Shown one piece after another: positions 33,017-41,345 of a DNA stretch of 46,512 nucleotides. Source of the DNA: Lachnospiraceae bacterium UBA935. Its GTDB lineage: Bacteria > Bacillota > Clostridia > Lachnospirales > Lachnospiraceae. The stretch's first letter is position 1; every line of letters begins with the position of its first letter. The notes under the pieces were generated by a model that had not been told where the DNA came from, ran no database searches, and saw only the letters and a program-made list of their open reading frames with translations. The stretch spans positions 1 to 46,512 of the forward strand of contig DBDJ01000038.1 in NCBI GenBank assembly GCA_002293525.1, in the 5' to 3' direction. A program made the position numbers and the translations under genes.

Positions 33017-33901
33017 ATGCAGGGAACAGGAAAAGACGATATCATTGAGATAGACTTGAAAGAGATTATGAGGCTGGTTATCCGCTGGCTGTGGCTGATC
33101 ATCTTATGTGGTCTGGTGGCCGGGGTCATCGGCTTTGCCGTCAGCGCTTATGTGATCGCCCCCACATATGAATCAACGACGAAGGTGTATATCCTGAACA
33201 AACAAGATAGCAGCACGATCACTTACAGTGATACCCAGCTGGCGACGCAGTTGACTAAGGATTACAACGAACTGATTATCAGCCGTTATGTATTGGAAAA
33301 GGTCATTGCCGAATGTGGCCTAGCGGACTCATACGGCGAACTGCAGGATCGGATCCTCATTGAAAACAAGGCGGACACCCGCATTATCGGTATTACCGTC
33401 AAGGATGAAGACCCTAGCATGGCTCAATATATTGCCGATACGATACGCGATGTGGCTTCTGAACACATTACTGTAGTGATGGATATTGAAGCGGTCAATA
33501 TCGTAGAGCCGGCCAACCTCCCGGACACGCCTTCTGAACCGTCCGTTCCCCGATGGAGCGTTATCGGTACGCTGCTTGGCGTTTTGGGCAGCTTGGCGGT
33601 CATTATCATCCGTTATCTGCTGGATGACACGATCCGCTCGCCGGAAGATATCGAAAACTATCTGGGGCTCAGCACCCTTGCCTTGATTCCGGACACCGGT
33701 ATAGAAGGCAAAAGGGGTAAAAGAAAAAGCGGCAGAAGAAAAAGCAGCAAAAGAAAAAAGGCGCAAAGCAGCCAGGAGTATACCAACTACATGAATGTCA
33801 GCTATAAAAGGGCGGCGGTATCAGGAAACAGTAAAGAAAACATCGATGATAGCCTTACTATAATTGACATAAAGGAAATAATCGAATCAACGGATATCTG
33901 A
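33017..33901 (+). CDS. Wzz/CpsC-type polysaccharide chain-length determinant (BY-kinase activator)
   Basis: This 294-residue membrane protein has a first helix at about 19-42 (LVIRWLWLIILCGLVAGVIG), an extracellular loop, and a second helix at about 179-199. Before the second helix lies the proline-rich PSEPSVPRW segment typical of the Wzz family. The cytoplasmic tail, which activates the BY-kinase in this family, has a strongly basic stretch of three five-residue units (KRKSG RRKSS KRKKA). It sets polymer length together with the kinase. A GAGGA site lies 9-13 bases upstream, just after a tandem-repeat array. Confidence 0.88.
   Translation: MQGTGKDDIIEIDLKEIMRLVIRWLWLIILCGLVAGVIGFAVSAYVIAPTYESTTKVYILNKQDSSTITYSDTQLATQLTKDYNELIISRYVLEKVIAECGLADSYGELQDRILIENKADTRIIGITVKDEDPSMAQYIADTIRDVASEHITVVMDIEAVNIVEPANLPDTPSEPSVPRWSVIGTLLGVLGSLAVIIIRYLLDDTIRSPEDIENYLGLSTLALIPDTGIEGKRGKRKSGRRKSSKRKKAQSSQEYTNYMNVSYKRAAVSGNSKENIDDSLTIIDIKEIIESTDI
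33719..33763 (+). repeat. Three degenerate 15-bp repeats inside wzz tail
   Basis: AAAAGAAAAAGCGGC (33719-33733), AGAAGAAAAAGCAGC (33734-33748) and AAAAGAAAAAAGGCG (33749-33763) encode KRKSG, RRKSS and KRKKA. The repeat keeps the reading frame and enlarges the positive charge of the cytoplasmic tail. Confidence 0.6.
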
Positions 33902-33912
33902 AAGGAGACTTC

Positions 33913-34587
33913 ATGCAGGAAATCGTACTCAACCGGGAAGTGCTTGATTTCAGGACAAAGGAAGCGTACAAAACACTGCGTACTAATATAGAGTTCAGCG
34001 GTGTCGGGATTCACACTATCTGTTTGACAAGCTGTATTCCCGGGGAAGGGAAAAGCAGTATATCGTTTGAGCTGGCACATTCTTTTGCCCAGAATGGCAA
34101 AAGGACCTTGCTGATTGATGCAGACCTTAGAAAATCTGTAATGAGGGCACGCCACAAAAAAGGCAAGATACGTTACGGCCTGACCAATTACCTCGCCGGC
34201 CAGACATCTTTTGAAGAAATATTGTGCGTGTCGGACATCAGTGATTTCTATCTGATCTATGCCGGGCCGGTTCCGCCCAATCCCAGTGAGCTGCTTGGCA
34301 GCGCCAAGTTCCAGAAGCTGCTGGAATCCGGACGCAAAGTCTTTGACATCATCATTGTAGACACCCCGCCCCTGGGCAGTGTCATTGACGCCGCCGTAGT
34401 CTCCAAGAACTGTGACGGGGCGGTGATCATCCTAGAAAGCGGTGCAATCAGCTACCGCTATGTCAGAAAGGTTAAGGAACAGCTGGATATGGCCGGATGC
34501 AAGATCTTAGGCTGTGTGCTTAACAAGGTGAACCTTCCTTCTAAAGGCTACTACGGAAAGTATTATGGCAAGTATGGGGAACTGTGA
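33913..34587 (+). CDS. BY-family tyrosine kinase (CpsD/CapB type)
   Basis: This 224-residue cytoplasmic kinase has Walker A CIPGEGKSS (41-49, Lys47), Walker A' LLIDADLRKS, Walker B IIIVDTPPLGS, and a C-terminal tyrosine cluster (GYYGKYYGKYGEL) that is autophosphorylated. It partners with the Wzz-type activator encoded just upstream and is reset by the PHP phosphatase, together cycling polymer export. AAAGGAG precedes the ATG. The tyrosine tail overlaps no other accepted gene; the next start lies 22 bases after its stop. Confidence 0.94.
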   Translation: MQEIVLNREVLDFRTKEAYKTLRTNIEFSGVGIHTICLTSCIPGEGKSSISFELAHSFAQNGKRTLLIDADLRKSVMRARHKKGKIRYGLTNYLAGQTSFEEILCVSDISDFYLIYAGPVPPNPSELLGSAKFQKLLESGRKVFDIIIVDTPPLGSVIDAAVVSKNCDGAVIILESGAISYRYVRKVKEQLDMAGCKILGCVLNKVNLPSKGYYGKYYGKYGEL

Positions 34588-34609
34588 AACAGGAAAAGGA
34601 TCGAAGGGA

Positions 34610-35962
34610 ATGGGAAAACGATTAAATAATCGTTTACGATCAGATAAGCGCTTACTAATCTATGCGCATTACTACTATCCCGATGTGGCGGCAACCGGGC
34701 AGCTGCTGATGGAACTGGCGGAAGGATTGTCAGACCGGTTTGCGGTACGGGTAATCTGTGCCGTGCCGTCTTATTCCGGTAAAGTAGCGCAAAGTTATCA
34801 GGAGAAGTGGATTTATAAGGAAAACATCCATGGCATCAAGGTATTGCGGGTCAGGGTGCCGGCTTTTTCCAAGCGGATCAAGAGCAGCCGGGTGAAAAAC
34901 ATCGTGGCTTACGCCGTCCGTGCCATGCTGGCGACTTTTCTGGTTGGTGGTCAGGACTATGTCCTGTCTATTTCCCAGCCGCCGGTGCTGGGGGGCCTGC
35001 TTGGTGTATGGGGCAGTTTCTGGAAAAGAGCCCGTTTTATTTATAGCATCCAGGATTTTAATCCGGAGCAGATCCAAGTCGTCGGCTATACAAAGAAACA
35101 GTGGCTATTGAACCTGATGATGAAAGCCGACGTTTTTTCCTGCCGTCACGCTCATAAGATTATCTTACCGGGACATGATATGGAAGCGACCCTGCAGGCC
35201 AGATTCCGGGCAGAGACCTTACCGGCCAGTTTCCGGGCAGAGACAAATTCGGCCAGCTTACGTGACAGAACCCTGCCAGATTATACGGTTATCCATAACT
35301 GGGTTGATGAAAAAGAAATCCGTCCGTTGCCGGCCGGTCACGAGAAGGTCAGGGCATTTAAGCAGAAATATGGCCTTGATGACCGGTTCGTGATCATGTA
35401 TTCCGGGAATATCGGACTGTACTATGACCTTGAAAATCTGATCAAGGTTCTGAAGCGCTACCGCAAGGCGAAAGTTGCCTTTGTCTTTGTCGGGGCCGGC
35501 AGTGTTCTGTCCCAGTTGATTCTGTATAAAGAAAAAGATCAGCTTGACAATATCTTCTTTGTTCCCTATCAGGACAAGGAGGAGTTGGTCTATAGCTTAA
35601 ACGCGGCCGATGTCCACTGGTGTGTCAATGCTATGGGGATGAAAGGCGTGAGCTTTCCTTCCAAATGCTTTGGGATCATGGCGGCCGGGAAGCCGGTGCT
35701 CGGCGTGCTGGAACCGGGTTCCGGGGCTAGGGAGCTGATTGAACTAAGCGGCTGCGGTATCTGCTGTACACCAGGGGATTATAAGCGGGTTGCTGAGCTG
35801 ATCGACTGGTTTATGGCTCATGCCGGCAGCTCTATTTTAACAGATATGGGCATGAGCGGCAGAAGCTATCTGGTCAGCCATTTTGCCAGAGACAAAGCTT
35901 TTCGGCTGTATGCGGAAGCGATAGCAGAGACCGACCAAAATAATAGACAGACTACAGGATGA
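34610..35962 (+). CDS. Glycosyltransferase, GT4 family (WbuB-like)
   Basis: This 450-residue GT-B glycosyltransferase has an N-terminal acceptor domain beginning LLIYAHYYYPDVAATGQLL, typical of WbuB/WcaI-like GT4 enzymes. Its C-terminal donor domain has VIMYSGNIGLYYDLENLI and a late PSKCFGIMAAGKPVLGV. It would add one sugar to the lipid-linked repeat unit at the inner membrane face. A start 15 codons upstream overlaps the kinase gene; AAGGA spaced nine bases supports the ATG used. Residues 197-223 are three near-identical nine-residue units (ARFRAETLP, ASFRAETNS, ASLRDRTLP), absent from ordinary family members as far as I know and probably forming a surface loop between domains. Confidence 0.87.
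   Translation: MGKRLNNRLRSDKRLLIYAHYYYPDVAATGQLLMELAEGLSDRFAVRVICAVPSYSGKVAQSYQEKWIYKENIHGIKVLRVRVPAFSKRIKSSRVKNIVAYAVRAMLATFLVGGQDYVLSISQPPVLGGLLGVWGSFWKRARFIYSIQDFNPEQIQVVGYTKKQWLLNLMMKADVFSCRHAHKIILPGHDMEATLQARFRAETLPASFRAETNSASLRDRTLPDYTVIHNWVDEKEIRPLPAGHEKVRAFKQKYGLDDRFVIMYSGNIGLYYDLENLIKVLKRYRKAKVAFVFVGAGSVLSQLILYKEKDQLDNIFFVPYQDKEELVYSLNAADVHWCVNAMGMKGVSFPSKCFGIMAAGKPVLGVLEPGSGARELIELSGCGICCTPGDYKRVAELIDWFMAHAGSSILTDMGMSGRSYLVSHFARDKAFRLYAEAIAETDQNNRQTTG
35198..35278 (+). repeat. Three 27-bp tandem repeats inside the GT4 gene
   Basis: Units at 35198-35224, 35225-35251 and 35252-35278 share GCCAGNTTCCGGGCAGAGAC at their core, the third being more diverged. They encode ARFRAETLP, ASFRAETNS and ASLRDRTLP in frame. 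Confidence 0.8.
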
Positions 35963-35967
35963 TGATT

Positions 35968-36870
35968 ATGGTAGACCTGACAGTGATCATACTGACTAAA
36001 AACGAAACAGTAAATCTACGTAAATGCATCGAATCCTTTCACGGATGTGCGAGACGCTTCGTCGTAGTAGACAGTTACAGCACAGACGCGACAGAGGCTC
36101 TTTGCCGGGAGCTTGCCGCCGAGCTTCAAGCTGCCGGCATGTCCTTGGATTTTTACCAGCATAGCTTTGTGGATTATTCTACTCAGCTTAATTGGGGGCT
36201 TAACAATACATCAATCCAGACCGAATGGACAATGCGTATGGATGCCGATGAAGAACTGACTGACGAATTGGCACAGGAGATTGACCTTTGCCTGTCATCC
36301 GTCTGTCCGCCGGTCAACGGTATTATCCTGCGCAGAAGGATGTATTTCATGGGCAGATGGATTAAGCACGGCGGACGTTATCCGGAATTACTGCTTAGGG
36401 TCTTCCGTACCGGGAAAGCTTTATGTGAAATGAAAATAATGGATGAGCACATGATTTTAACCGAAGGCACCACGATGACCTTTCGATCTGACCTGATTGA
36501 CAATAACCAGAAAGCTATTGACTGGTGGATCAATAAACATAATTGGTATAGCAGCAGAGAGGTTTTGGATTATCAGCGGCTAAGAGCCGAGCGGAGAGAG
36601 GATACCGCCGTAGCGTTAAGCATGTCGTCAAAGCAGGCAAGGACAAAACGGATCATAAAGGAAAAAGGCTATTATCGGCTGCCGAGGTTCTTCCGGTCAC
36701 ATGTTTATTTTCTTTATAGATATTATGTGAGACTGGGTTTTCTTGACGGAACGGAGGGCAGAATCTATCACTTCCTGCAAGCTTACTGGTATCGTTTTCT
36801 GGTAGATACCAAAATGTATGAGTGTGATAAAAAAGGCATTGAGATGGGACAGCAAGGTGATCTGAAATAA
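35968..36870 (+). CDS. Glycosyltransferase family 2 (WaaE/KdtX-like)
   Basis: This 300-residue GT-A enzyme has the opening LTVIILTKNETVNLRKCIESF and the metal-binding DxD at MRMDADEEL (Asp92/Asp94). A C-terminal region with HGGRYPELLLRVFR and a paired-helix tail resembles WaaE-like GT2 enzymes. It adds a sugar to the growing repeat unit. Three ATG codons lie within nine bases overlapping the previous stop; the third (35968) is favoured because AGGA is eight bases before it. The substrate is unknown. Confidence 0.85.
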   Translation: MVDLTVIILTKNETVNLRKCIESFHGCARRFVVVDSYSTDATEALCRELAAELQAAGMSLDFYQHSFVDYSTQLNWGLNNTSIQTEWTMRMDADEELTDELAQEIDLCLSSVCPPVNGIILRRRMYFMGRWIKHGGRYPELLLRVFRTGKALCEMKIMDEHMILTEGTTMTFRSDLIDNNQKAIDWWINKHNWYSSREVLDYQRLRAERREDTAVALSMSSKQARTKRIIKEKGYYRLPRFFRSHVYFLYRYYVRLGFLDGTEGRIYHFLQAYWYRFLVDTKMYECDKKGIEMGQQGDLK

Positions 36871-36885
36871 AATGAAAAGGCCGGT

Positions 36886-39129
36886 ATGTTACGAATGATC
36901 AGAGTTTTAATTCTCCTAAACGAGATTGGTCTTGACGGGGTAACCGATTCAGTTTTTTCGTATATTAAACATATGAAAACTCTCGGAACATCAGACGGCC
37001 AGACATCAGACGGCCAGACATCAAACGGCCAGACATCAAGCAGCCAGGCATCAAGCAGCCAGATATCAAGCAGCCAGGCAGCGACTAAAGAAATGCTGGT
37101 AATTACCTTCGGATATGCCAAGTGCCATAATAAAAAAGTCTTTATGCGGATGAAAGAACTTGGCGTAAACATCAGTAGATTCCCGGACAGGAAAAATAAC
37201 CCCCTGAGGTATTTTTATGAATTGATCCGCTATGTCCGTAAGCAAAAAATCAACATAGTCCATGCCCATGGCAACAGTGCGACCCTTGCGGTCGAAATGA
37301 CGGCGGCCAGGCTGGCCGGCTGCGAGATAAGGATCGCCCATTGCCACAGTACTTCCTGTACGCATCCCCAAGCAGACAGGCTGCTGCGGCCCTTATTATA
37401 CAGGAATTGCACACAGGGACTGGCCTGTGGCAAGGAAGCCGGAAACTGGCTGTTTCGCGGAAGGCCGTTCATAACGATGCCCAACGGCCAGGATACAAGC
37501 CGTTTCTTATTTCAACAGGACGCGCGGTCAAGGATCCGTAAGAAATTAGGCTTGCGTGAAGATGAATTGGCCATCGGTCACGTCGGTAATTTTACCAAAG
37601 TAAAGAACCATGGTTTTATCATTGATATCTTTAAGGAAATACAACGGCGGAGCGGCAGCTGCAAACTGTTTTTATTTGGGGATGGCGGCAGTGAAAAGCC
37701 GGAAGTAATTAAGCAAATCAAAGACAACGGCCTCAGCCGCTGGATATCCATGGAAGGTTATAAATCGGATATCGAACATTATTTATGGGCAATGGATATC
37801 ATGATATTGCCTTCGCTATATGAAGGCCTGCCCAATGTCGCCATTCAGTTTCAGATATCCGGGCTGCCGGTGCTGCTGTCAGACAGTATTACCAAGGAGT
37901 GCCGGATAGCCGAGGGAGTTGAATTCCTTCCCTTGGCGGCCGGAGCGGCCGAATGGGCAGCAAGGATCCTGGCGATTGGGAGAAGAAGCCGGAACACGGA
38001 GCCGGAAAGCATTAAAAACATCGTGTCACGTTCCGGCTTTGACATAGTACAAAATGCCGAAGATTTAAGGGGATTATACCGAAAACTATACCGTAAGCCT
38101 AAGAAGATTTTTTTTGTCATCGGTGCGATGGGCGGCGGCGGGGCAGAAAGAGTGGCTCTTTTACTGGCGAATCATTTCAGTCAGGATAACTATGATGTGA
38201 GCATAGTGACGTTTACGACAGGGAAAAGGCAATATGAGAATCGTTGTAGGATCCTGCCGCTTAATGAGACGAAAACAATAACGCAGATCATTCAGTTATC
38301 AAGGCTGTTTAGAAGAAACCGGCCTGACATCATAGTGGCGTTTGAATATCATGTTGCTATGAAAACAATAATGGCTACACGGGGCGTAAAGGCCAAAGTC
38401 ATTGTTTCGGAAAGAAATGATCCTAACCGGCTAAACAGTTTATTAAAGAGAAAGGCCAGAAATATATTGTTTCGGGCGGCTGATTCCCTGGTATGCCAGA
38501 CGAAAGAAGCGGCCTCTTGTTTTCCGAAAGCGGTTCAGAAGCAAGCAAGGATAATAGCAAACCCCGTTAAGAGTGGGCTGCCGGTCTGGGACAGTGAAAA
38601 CTGCCGCAAGGTGATTGTCAATTTCTGCCGGCTGAATAAACAGAAAAATCTTCCCCTGCTGATCCGGGCATATCGGCTGGTCCATAAGGAATATCCGGAT
38701 TTCAAGCTGTTAATTATCGGCGACGGGGAAGAGAAGGATCACTTGCAGGCATTGGTTTCCCGGCATGGTATGGCAGAAAACATAACCATCATGCCGTTTA
38801 TGGACGATGTCCATTCTTTGGTATCCAGCTGCATGATCTATGTATCCACCTCCGATTTCGAAGGCCTGTCCAATTCCATGCTGGAAGCCATGGCCATGGG
38901 AATGCCGGTCATAAGCACCGATTGTCCGGCCGGGGGAGCCAGGGAATGGATCCGTCACTATGATAACGGGATGCTGATACCGGTAAATGACCCCGCGGCG
39001 GCAGCAAGGTCAATCATTGAAGTCATCAGGAACAGGGATTTAAGAATAAAGATCGGGAGAAATGCCTATATGATCAGGGAAAGGCTTGCTGTTTATCGGA
39101 TTGCGCAGCAATGGCAGGAATTATTTTGA
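36886..39129 (+). CDS. Tandem double glycosyltransferase (two GT4 domains)
   Basis: This 747-residue protein contains two full GT-B modules. Domain 1 (about 1-395) has HAHGNSATLAVEMTAARLAG, an RPFITMPNGQD loop and the EX7E-type PSLYEGLPNVAIQF. Domain 2 (about 400-747) starts IFFVIGAMGGGGAERVALLLA and ends with DFEGLSNSMLEAMAMGMPV. Each is about the size of a single GT4 enzyme, so this fusion should add two sugars in succession. Residues 35-64, in the first domain's N-terminal lobe, are six five-residue repeats (TSDGQ to ISSSQ), probably a flexible loop. The ATG has AAGG five bases upstream. It follows the GT2 gene by 15 bases. Confidence 0.86.
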   Translation: MLRMIRVLILLNEIGLDGVTDSVFSYIKHMKTLGTSDGQTSDGQTSNGQTSSSQASSSQISSSQAATKEMLVITFGYAKCHNKKVFMRMKELGVNISRFPDRKNNPLRYFYELIRYVRKQKINIVHAHGNSATLAVEMTAARLAGCEIRIAHCHSTSCTHPQADRLLRPLLYRNCTQGLACGKEAGNWLFRGRPFITMPNGQDTSRFLFQQDARSRIRKKLGLREDELAIGHVGNFTKVKNHGFIIDIFKEIQRRSGSCKLFLFGDGGSEKPEVIKQIKDNGLSRWISMEGYKSDIEHYLWAMDIMILPSLYEGLPNVAIQFQISGLPVLLSDSITKECRIAEGVEFLPLAAGAAEWAARILAIGRRSRNTEPESIKNIVSRSGFDIVQNAEDLRGLYRKLYRKPKKIFFVIGAMGGGGAERVALLLANHFSQDNYDVSIVTFTTGKRQYENRCRILPLNETKTITQIIQLSRLFRRNRPDIIVAFEYHVAMKTIMATRGVKAKVIVSERNDPNRLNSLLKRKARNILFRAADSLVCQTKEAASCFPKAVQKQARIIANPVKSGLPVWDSENCRKVIVNFCRLNKQKNLPLLIRAYRLVHKEYPDFKLLIIGDGEEKDHLQALVSRHGMAENITIMPFMDDVHSLVSSCMIYVSTSDFEGLSNSMLEAMAMGMPVISTDCPAGGAREWIRHYDNGMLIPVNDPAAAARSIIEVIRNRDLRIKIGRNAYMIRERLAVYRIAQQWQELF
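36988..37077 (+). repeat. Six 15-bp tandem repeats inside the double glycosyltransferase gene
   Basis: Units of ACATCAGACGGCCAG type start at 36988, 37003, 37018, 37033, 37048 and 37063. The first two are identical, and later ones change gradually to ACATCAAGCAGCCAG. They encode TSDGQ, TSDGQ, TSNGQ, TSSSQ, ASSSQ, ISSSQ. The period is a multiple of three, so copy-number change keeps the frame. Confidence 0.9.
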
Positions 39130-39148
39130 AGGTACGAGGTAGGATCCG

Positions 39149-40378
39149 GTGAAACTAAATTTAAGATTCAGCTTACGGAATATCGTAACAGTCATTTATA
39201 TGTTTGGCCTCATTGTTCTTGAAAACGGCACGCCGGCCATGGTCGGTATTAAGTTTTTATTGCTTCTGTTTACGGCGGTTTACGTGATCAGTAAATCCAA
39301 GCTGCGTCTGGATCTTTATAGCAGGTGGATACTGCTGTTCTGCGCATATTGTATCGTTTCGATTTTCTGGGCGGAAAATAAAGAATGGGCCTTTTATATT
39401 GCCAGGACGATACTGCTTAATACCGCATGCCTACTATCATTTTTTCAACTGTGTTCATATGATAAGGAATGGATGCAAAGAGTCATAGTATGCCTGTCGC
39501 TGTTTCCGTTACTAAAGTTTTCGCTGTTATTTACTGAATACGGAAGCGATGTATTGTTTGCCATCCGCAATTATGATGTCAGTGTTAACACGATCGGCAT
39601 GTTTTCCGGACTTGCATTTACGTTTTCCCTCAGTTGCTTAAGTGATGAAAAACTGTGGCGATATAAATGGCTGTGGCGCATTTCGATGCTTCTTAATGCT
39701 TTTATCGCCGTCATCTCCAGTTCCAGAAAAGCGATCGTTCTCCTAGTGCTGCCGGTCTGTATTTACTATGTCCTTTCGTCTCACGGGCAAATAAAAAGAA
39801 TCCGGCATGTTTTGCTAGTCTTGGCCGGTTTGTCAGCGGGTTATTATCTGATGCTGAACGTTCCGCTTATATACCGGATCATCGGCGAAAGATTCCAAAA
39901 CATGCTGATCAGCATCGGCGGTTTTATTATCGACGCCAGCACATCGGGACGTGTTGACCGCATATTATACGGTTTTACTTGGTTTGCAGGCCGTCCGCTG
40001 TTTGGCTACGGCATCGGCAATTATAACTACTTACTGTCCTTGATTTTCAGAAATACGGAAATGCTGGTGGCCGACAATAACTATATCGACTTGATCGTTA
40101 ACGGAGGTATCGCCGGACTCATTATTTACTATAGCCTGCACTTTAAGTTACTCAGGAGGGTCATCAGATTTTACCGGGATTATAATAAGCTGGAGCAGCT
40201 TTTAGTTGCTGTTTTCGCAGTTCTGTTCATATGCGATATCGGTATAAGTGCTTACCAGAGCGCCAGCTCACAGTTTTATCTGGCCATATGCTGGTATATC
40301 ATCCGTAAACCGGATAGCCGGGAACACGGGCATGAACAGCTTTCCGGCCCGCAGGTTATGAAGGCGGAGGCGACCTGA
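39149..40378 (+). CDS. O-antigen-ligase/polymerase-like (Wzy) membrane protein
   Basis: This 409-residue protein has about ten to twelve membrane helices and one larger extracellular loop ending RPLFGYGIGNYNYLL, near ADNNYIDLIVNGGIAG. That is the Wzy_C/O-antigen ligase pattern. It should polymerise the repeat units flipped by the Wzx protein. The GTG start at 39149 has GAGGTAGGA upstream. Its 3' end carries the first copy of an 18-bp tandem repeat (40367-40384). The stop TGA at 40376-40378 lies one base before the next ATG. Confidence 0.85.
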   Translation: MKLNLRFSLRNIVTVIYMFGLIVLENGTPAMVGIKFLLLLFTAVYVISKSKLRLDLYSRWILLFCAYCIVSIFWAENKEWAFYIARTILLNTACLLSFFQLCSYDKEWMQRVIVCLSLFPLLKFSLLFTEYGSDVLFAIRNYDVSVNTIGMFSGLAFTFSLSCLSDEKLWRYKWLWRISMLLNAFIAVISSSRKAIVLLVLPVCIYYVLSSHGQIKRIRHVLLVLAGLSAGYYLMLNVPLIYRIIGERFQNMLISIGGFIIDASTSGRVDRILYGFTWFAGRPLFGYGIGNYNYLLSLIFRNTEMLVADNNYIDLIVNGGIAGLIIYYSLHFKLLRRVIRFYRDYNKLEQLLVAVFAVLFICDIGISAYQSASSQFYLAICWYIIRKPDSREHGHEQLSGPQVMKAEAT

Positions 40379-40424
40379 CATGAAGAGGCGACCTGACATG
40401 AAGAGGCGACCTGATATGAAGAGG
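40367..40424 (+). repeat. 18-bp tandem repeat carrying stop, ribosome site and start codons
   Basis: GAGGCGACCTGACATGAA occurs at 40367-40384 and 40385-40402, and as GAGGCGACCTGATATGAA at 40403-40420, with GAGG continuing to 40424. Each unit holds a GAGG ribosome site, nine bases, and an ATG. The first also holds the stop of the polymerase gene. The result is three equally spaced in-frame starts (40380, 40398, 40416) for the next gene. Confidence 0.9.
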
Positions 40425-41306
40425 ACTTTGATTCACAGAGGAATCAGTTATCTGGCATCTATTGGCTTGTTCAGGCTGCTTGCCGATAAGCCTTACTTAA
40501 AGCTATACTATTGGGCCAGGCTGGGAAAGCGCTTGCCTATCAGCCGGCCACAGTCATTCAGTGCTAAAACGCAGTGGCTGAAGCTTTATGGCCGCCGCCA
40601 TGAGTATATTAAGATGGTAGATAAATATGCGGCTAAAGAATATATTGCGGAAAAAATCGGCGCAGAGTACGTAGTTCCGCTGCTGGGTGCCTGGGACGAT
40701 TTTGCCGGCATTGATTTTTGCCAGCTGCCGGATCAGTTTGTCCTTAAAACAACGCATGACAGCGGCGGCGTCATAATCTGCCGGAACAAACAAGCTTTTG
40801 ATGTTAGATCGGCAAGGAAGAAACTGAATAAACACCTGAAAAGAAAATATTATTTCCTAGGCCGGGAATGGCCGTATAAATATGTTAAACCGCGGATAAT
40901 AGCTGAGAAATATCTAACCGATGAATCGGGCAAGGAACTAAAGGATTATAAGGTCCATGTCTTTAATGGGGTACCCCGGCTGATCCATGTGGATTACGGC
41001 CGCTTTGTAGAGCATAAAAGGAATTTTTATACCCCGGAATGGCAGTATTGCCACATCGGTATGACATATCCAAATGATGCATCGGTGCAGATTGAGCGGC
41101 CGGAAAGACTTGACTTAATGCTGGAATTATCAAGAATCATAGCGAAGGACATCCCCTATCTGAGAGTTGATTTTTATTCGGTCGGACAGACCATATATTT
41201 GGGGGAAATGACCTTATATAGCAATTCCGGCTATGAAGTATTGCAGCCGGAAGAGTATGATATGGTATTGGGCGGCTGGCTGGATTTACCTTCTGATTCA
41301 TTATGA
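40380..41306 (+). CDS. TupA-like ATP-grasp protein
   Basis: This 308-residue protein matches the ATP-grasp family named for TupA of teichuronopeptide synthesis: KTQWLKLYGRR, MVDKYAAKEYIAEKIG, VLKTTHDSGGVIICR, IIAEKYL, ELKDYKVHVFNGVPRLIHVD and LRVDFYSVGQTIYLGEMT. These carry nucleotide and metal residues. Family members in polysaccharide loci are thought to ligate amino acids or similar groups to sugars, but the exact reaction is unknown here. Three in-frame ATG codons are created by the 18-bp repeat, so the protein starts MKRRPDMKRRPDMKR, MKRRPDMKR or MKR. The longest is given. Translation is coupled to the polymerase gene by the TGACATG overlap. Confidence 0.84.
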   Translation: MKRRPDMKRRPDMKRTLIHRGISYLASIGLFRLLADKPYLKLYYWARLGKRLPISRPQSFSAKTQWLKLYGRRHEYIKMVDKYAAKEYIAEKIGAEYVVPLLGAWDDFAGIDFCQLPDQFVLKTTHDSGGVIICRNKQAFDVRSARKKLNKHLKRKYYFLGREWPYKYVKPRIIAEKYLTDESGKELKDYKVHVFNGVPRLIHVDYGRFVEHKRNFYTPEWQYCHIGMTYPNDASVQIERPERLDLMLELSRIIAKDIPYLRVDFYSVGQTIYLGEMTLYSNSGYEVLQPEEYDMVLGGWLDLPSDSL

Positions 41307-41345
41307 GGGTTACCGCGCTTGGCGACGGAATGGAGATTAGTATAT

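Noticed and set aside
36988..37077. CRISPR array
   Set aside because: Units are contiguous with no spacers, lie in frame inside a glycosyltransferase gene, and no cas gene is present.
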